Shown one piece after another: positions 37,701-40,058 of a stretch of DNA of 40,058 bases. The stretch is from JAUIAI01 sp049680625 (lineage in GTDB: Bacteria > Pseudomonadota > Gammaproteobacteria > Burkholderiales > Burkholderiaceae_E), in contig JBAUID010000024.1 in assembly GCA_049680625.1 (NCBI GenBank), positions 1-40,058 of the forward strand, given 5' to 3'. The position numbers and the translations under genes are program-made. The notes beneath the pieces were generated by a model. That model saw only the letters and a list, made by a program, of their open reading frames with translations, did no database searches and was not told the origin of the DNA. Each line of letters opens with the position of its first letter. The stretch's first letter is position 1.

Positions 37701-39844
37701 ACCCGAACGGTTTGTAACGTCGCCCAGTTGCCAGTGTTAAACGTCAGACTGGGCTTGTCCGGAACCCCCTCGGTTATATCAGACGAAACAATGGTGATCA
37801 CAACGTCGTCGGCTGGTGCCGTCGTTAGCGAAAAGTCAATGTCAACGAAGCTGCCATTTTCGTCGGTGGATGTTCCGCTAGCCGAAACAACGATGTTCGG
37901 GCTGATCATCGTCAGCGCACGCAGCATAACGTCGTCGTTAGTAATCGGTCCGTGATCGTCCCACACAACGATGGCGGTATTGCCAGCCAGAACTGCATCG
38001 GGTCGAAGCTGGTGGTTTGCAGTGGTGAACGGGACAACAATTTCCGGCCCCGGTAAAGCGCCGTTGGCTGTTATTTCCCGGGCCAGGATGTCGTCCTTGC
38101 CGCCCGAAGATTCTTCACCTTGCCAGACGGCAAGAATACGGCCATCGTCACCCAGGGCCAGGCTTGGGTTCTGCTGGTTGCCAGCCGTGGTTTGCGAGAC
38201 AACAATACTGGCGCCACCATCCACAGGTGTGCCATCGTCGGAAAAACGCACGACTTCAATGGTGCCACCGTTAGCCGTGTTTTCGAATATCACCGCATAA
38301 TCGCCAGAGGCATTCATCGCAATTTGTGCGTGTTCCAGGGCTTCGCCGGTTTGCTCAATGATTGTTTCGTTACCTGCGTTGCCATTGATTAGTATCTGCA
38401 GGATGTGGATATCAAAATCAGCACTGTCTTCGTGTACAAACGACAGCAACGCGGCCTGACCATTTGGCCCGGCTGCGACCGAAACGTGGCGTTGATCGTT
38501 ATTGGTCAAATTGAAGAATGCAATTTTATCCGTGCCGTTAACAGCTGTGCCGTCTGCGTTAAATGCCCGGTACATTGCCCGGTAGGTATCAAAGACGCTA
38601 ACCATGTAACGGTTCTCCCAGCCAATCACGAAACTACCGTCATCGCGCATACCAACGGCCGCGCGGCGTTGTTCGTTATCCGTGGTTGAGTTGACCCGAA
38701 ACTCAAAGCCATTCGCGTAATTGGAACTGGCGGCGGAATAAGCATCGGACGGCCGTGCCTGCGGGCTGCCGTCTGCATTAAAGCGCTGGGCGTAAACGCC
38801 GTCATTGTCACCGTCCTGGTTTTTACTGGTCCAGACAATTATGAAATCGCCATTGCTGGCGATCGCAACGGCGGGTTCTTCGCGATCGATTCCGCTCGTG
38901 TTCTCGACCAATTGTTCGCCACCTGGCTTGGCTGTGCCATCCGCGTTGTAAAGGCGGAAATACACCTCTCTGTCTGTCTGATGCTGCCAGACGATCACGG
39001 TATCGGTGCCGTTGGTGGCGATTTGCCGGCCACCGTGTTCGAACTGAAACTCCTGACGCCCGGCTGTGATCTCATTGACCACTTGCTCACTGCCGGTGAG
39101 GCTAATGTCGAGTTGGCTGACCCATTGGTCGGTAGCCGGTGCACTGAAGGGTACGGTCGCCTCGATATGGCCAACATGATATTCAAGAATCCAGTCGCCA
39201 CCCAATGAGACATGACCGGTCACATCGTCACTGGCGGACACATCAGCACCGGTCAAAATCGATATCGCATTCACCAGCCCCTGGCCGGCGTCGGATGCGG
39301 CAAGATCACAACCATAGATTTGCAAATCAGCATCATCGCTTAACCCGGTTGACCAGGCGGCAAAGTCGCCAGCGCGACCTTTCAGAGTCGACGTGTCAAC
39401 AGTTTCATTGCCGAGTTCAAACCGGCCATCACTGCCGTGGGTAATCAGGTGAATCGCGCCGTATGGCGTTGCGGCCTGTTCCAGGTGGCTTCGTACCACT
39501 GAAATGCCGTCTTCATCGCGCCCAATTACAAGCCAGTCGACCGGAGCGCCGTTGTTTTGTTGATCTTGCAAATCAGCAACCAGGGTGTCGAGCTGCCCCA
39601 GGCTGGCGTCCAGAACAACCAGTTGGTGAACCGCCTCGGTTTGTTGTTGCGACACCTGGCTTGTTTGTTCCCGGGCAACCGACAACACAGATGTTTCTGT
39701 TAAAACATCACTGCCAGACCCATTGACCAACGTAAAATCAATGCCAAGTGCCGCCGCATCTGCGGAATACAGAATGCGCGGTTCGATATCTTCCACAACG
39801 GCTGACCGGGCTGGGTGTTTCGCAAATTGTCGATCGTTCAGCAT
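34787..39844 (-). CDS. Giant DUF4347-like/cadherin-repeat protein with LEPR-like N-terminus and C-terminal membrane segment
   Basis: A 1685-residue protein, probably surface- or envelope-located. Order by approximate residue: LEPR-like motif EPRILYSADAA (21-31); DUF4347-like domain (75-245) with IHLITHGSDGRF (His136) and LQIYGCDLAASDAGQ (Cys179); FIIVW...GVYAQRFNADG repeats, propeller-like (265-640). Then a Calx-beta-like module (645-760), cadherin-type modules (762-965), CSPG/cadherin-like modules (970-1085), another cadherin (1085-1200), and VCBS/Ig-like modules (1200-1430), each ending in variants of VNDxPV. A Ser/Asp/Asn-rich linker (1430-1530) leads to a C-terminal hydrophobic segment (about 1590-1625, SAGLSVGYALWLLRSGAML) and a Pro/Lys tail. 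No calcium nonapeptide array and no Sec signal peptide are visible, so export is unexplained. Specific adhesion or protease function is inference. Confidence 0.88.
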   Translation of the reverse strand: MLNDRQFAKHPARSAVVEDIEPRILYSADAAALGIDFTLVNGSGSDVLTETSVLSVAREQTSQVSQQQTEAVHQLVVLDASLGQLDTLVADLQDQQNNGAPVDWLVIGRDEDGISVVRSHLEQAATPYGAIHLITHGSDGRFELGNETVDTSTLKGRAGDFAAWSTGLSDDADLQIYGCDLAASDAGQGLVNAISILTGADVSASDDVTGHVSLGGDWILEYHVGHIEATVPFSAPATDQWVSQLDISLTGSEQVVNEITAGRQEFQFEHGGRQIATNGTDTVIVWQHQTDREVYFRLYNADGTAKPGGEQLVENTSGIDREEPAVAIASNGDFIIVWTSKNQDGDNDGVYAQRFNADGSPQARPSDAYSAASSNYANGFEFRVNSTTDNEQRRAAVGMRDDGSFVIGWENRYMVSVFDTYRAMYRAFNADGTAVNGTDKIAFFNLTNNDQRHVSVAAGPNGQAALLSFVHEDSADFDIHILQILINGNAGNETIIEQTGEALEHAQIAMNASGDYAVIFENTANGGTIEVVRFSDDGTPVDGGASIVVSQTTAGNQQNPSLALGDDGRILAVWQGEESSGGKDDILAREITANGALPGPEIVVPFTTANHQLRPDAVLAGNTAIVVWDDHGPITNDDVMLRALTMISPNIVVSASGTSTDENGSFVDIDFSLTTAPADDVVITIVSSDITEGVPDKPSLTFNTGNWATLQTVRVTGQPDAFIDGDVSYQISYTVASAGDSNYNTLPGASISLTNQDTTPPNLFSVGAITDSNTATNEVAENSGLNTTVGITASAVDNDGDPVTYSLISNPGNHFQIDPNSGEITVNTAANLDRENLASHTITVRATSSDTSISEQEFTITVLDINDNAPMVAATGFSVAEGEVANTALGTATATDEDIIGSFQNWQIVGGTGQSAFAINPTSGVLTLTNPSLLDHESTPVLTLDLSVSDGSNTSAPRTVSVSISDSPESPTGGNASITVTEDTAYPIGLSDLSFSDEDVGDQLTSIIVNTLPLSGSLQLGGATVTLSQVVNRADIVAGNLMYVPAANAAGAAVATFEVSVVDSSGLSATTPSQITVNITAVNDRPVITSYGGQATAAIDVPENSITAAIIDATDIDLPAQSLSYAIIGGADAGHFSIISGTGALSFASQPDFEAPGDADSNGVYEVTVQVSDGTGVNGTATQTLQITVTNTSEALSLTTPAAVTTPEDQATQFTGTSAVSVIDPDQAATLTVSIAVTDGELNLATAGGLTFTIGDGANDNIMAFNGSVTDINAALAGLSYQPSLNDNGLETLSVAVSDTIANPGPGLRSLSQDITINISAVNDAPVVTGNLIQTAAPDTTVVIGPSTLTTTDIEDTAPALVYAVTQAPADGQLLLNGAALSPGDSFTQQDINDGRISYRAGSGIPAQNDQILLTVTDSDGASVGAISVEMRFDAPIFSEAPSDSNDGANNAARSGSTDGDSSNSAADDTGDADDGDESNQSNWFHVGSSGGADAADGASHAAQASTLNADNSSASEAQGTSRAGHDTNGRLFLASSTYEDTKLPDRLVTSGFSLRSTPAQPDTQYQRADTMLREDFTRTLSALQDQRSEQVSIDRRFVATSATVSAGLSVGYALWLLRSGAMLSSILASLPAWRSIDPLPVLNSLGSRSNAKDDHSLEEMLAKPAPEPKPVLADNEQPDIRAQT

Positions 39845-39900
39845 CTGCTCAATATAGTAGGGCTGCTAAGCAACAACTTTATCGAGTAAGCCGGGTATTT

Positions 39901-39946
39901 CCGTTATTGACGTTTATTAACGGTTGTTCAACCGACCAACGGTTGG
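39901..39946 (-). promoter_or_regulatory. Palindrome cluster upstream of the giant gene
   Basis: Three dyads lie within 46 bases: CCGTTA...TAACGG (39901-39906 with 39918-39923), CGGTTGTTCAACCG (39921-39934) and CCAACGGTTGG (39936-39946). The word AACGGTTG occurs at 39919-39926 and 39938-39945, 19 bases apart. Position 57-103 bases before the ATG suits operator sites. No confident promoter was identified. Confidence 0.5.
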
Positions 39947-40058
39947 CGGCATGCCGGCCGTTTGTCGGGGTTTCTTTGCCAGTGGTCGCTGTTGGTCGCC
40001 TGTCGTATGCGGCAGATCATTGGTTAATTTGGTTCGCTAATCTGGCTGGCTCATATGG

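Noticed and set aside
39895..39925. FleQ-type c-di-GMP operator upstream of the giant gene
   Set aside because: GTCAAT is present on the minus strand but the symmetric second half (ATTGAC at the right spacing) is not.

Overview
The window reads as a chromosomal segment of a Gram-negative gammaproteobacterium of moderate GC content. The evidence is lipid A and Kdo genes (lpxK, kdsB), ExbB/ExbD, a csp/clpS/clpA locus, a ribF-ileS-lspA block, a Pseudomonas-like three-His-box desaturase, and familiar gammaproteobacterial gene pairs (radC with rpmB-rpmG, fkpB-ispH, dfp with dut). I cannot name a genus. No rRNA, tRNA, CRISPR array, insertion sequence or prophage was recognised.

Layout. 1-3.9 kb, minus strand: a truncated adk, then the envelope operon exbB-exbD-lpxK-Trm112-kdsB, with several non-ATG starts. 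3.9-4.35 kb: an intergenic region holding a 10-bp tandem array and a DnaA-box-like 9-mer. 4.35-6.8 kb, plus: xseA, sodB and a GlsB/YeaQ-type membrane protein, closed by a strong terminator. 6.9-8.1 kb, minus: a DUF192 protein, a tiny exported protein and a cold-shock protein whose stop codon lies in an 18-bp perfect inverted repeat. 8.5-12.7 kb, plus: clpS-clpA (ATGA overlap), terminator, dsbB-tal (ATGA overlap). 12.7-16.4 kb, plus: an aryl-CoA-ligase-like enzyme overlapping a TauD/TfdA-type dioxygenase, then an orphan PAS histidine kinase. This is the most accessory-looking metabolic cluster. 16.5-18.9 kb: GFA-family protein, alpha/beta hydrolase, SAM methyltransferase. 18.9-25.8 kb, minus: ribF-ileS-lspA, then coaBC-(unknown membrane protein)-dut. 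25.9-29.5 kb, plus: purN, an RsmB/NOP-type rRNA methyltransferase, a fatty-acid desaturase. 29.6-31 kb, minus: rpmB-rpmG and radC. 31.2-34.7 kb, plus: fkpB-ispH, an aspartate-dehydrogenase-like gene, a SIMPL-domain protein. 34.8-39.8 kb, minus: one 1685-residue surface-type protein.

How the parts relate. Most genes are housekeeping: lipid A/Kdo supply, proteostasis (ClpS feeding ClpA, FkpB, DsbB), translation (IleS, L28, L33, rRNA methylation), cofactor synthesis (CoA, FAD), nucleotide hygiene (Dut, PurN) and membrane composition (desaturase).

The most distinctive object is the giant protein. It has an N-terminal LEPR-like motif, a DUF4347-like domain with a His/Cys pair arranged as in caspase-fold (clan CD) peptidases, propeller-like repeats, several cadherin/VCBS-type modules, an acidic Ser/Asp linker, and a C-terminal membrane segment with a Pro-rich tail. 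Its upstream DNA carries three closely packed palindromes. Second in interest is the CoA ligase/dioxygenase/PAS-kinase cluster.
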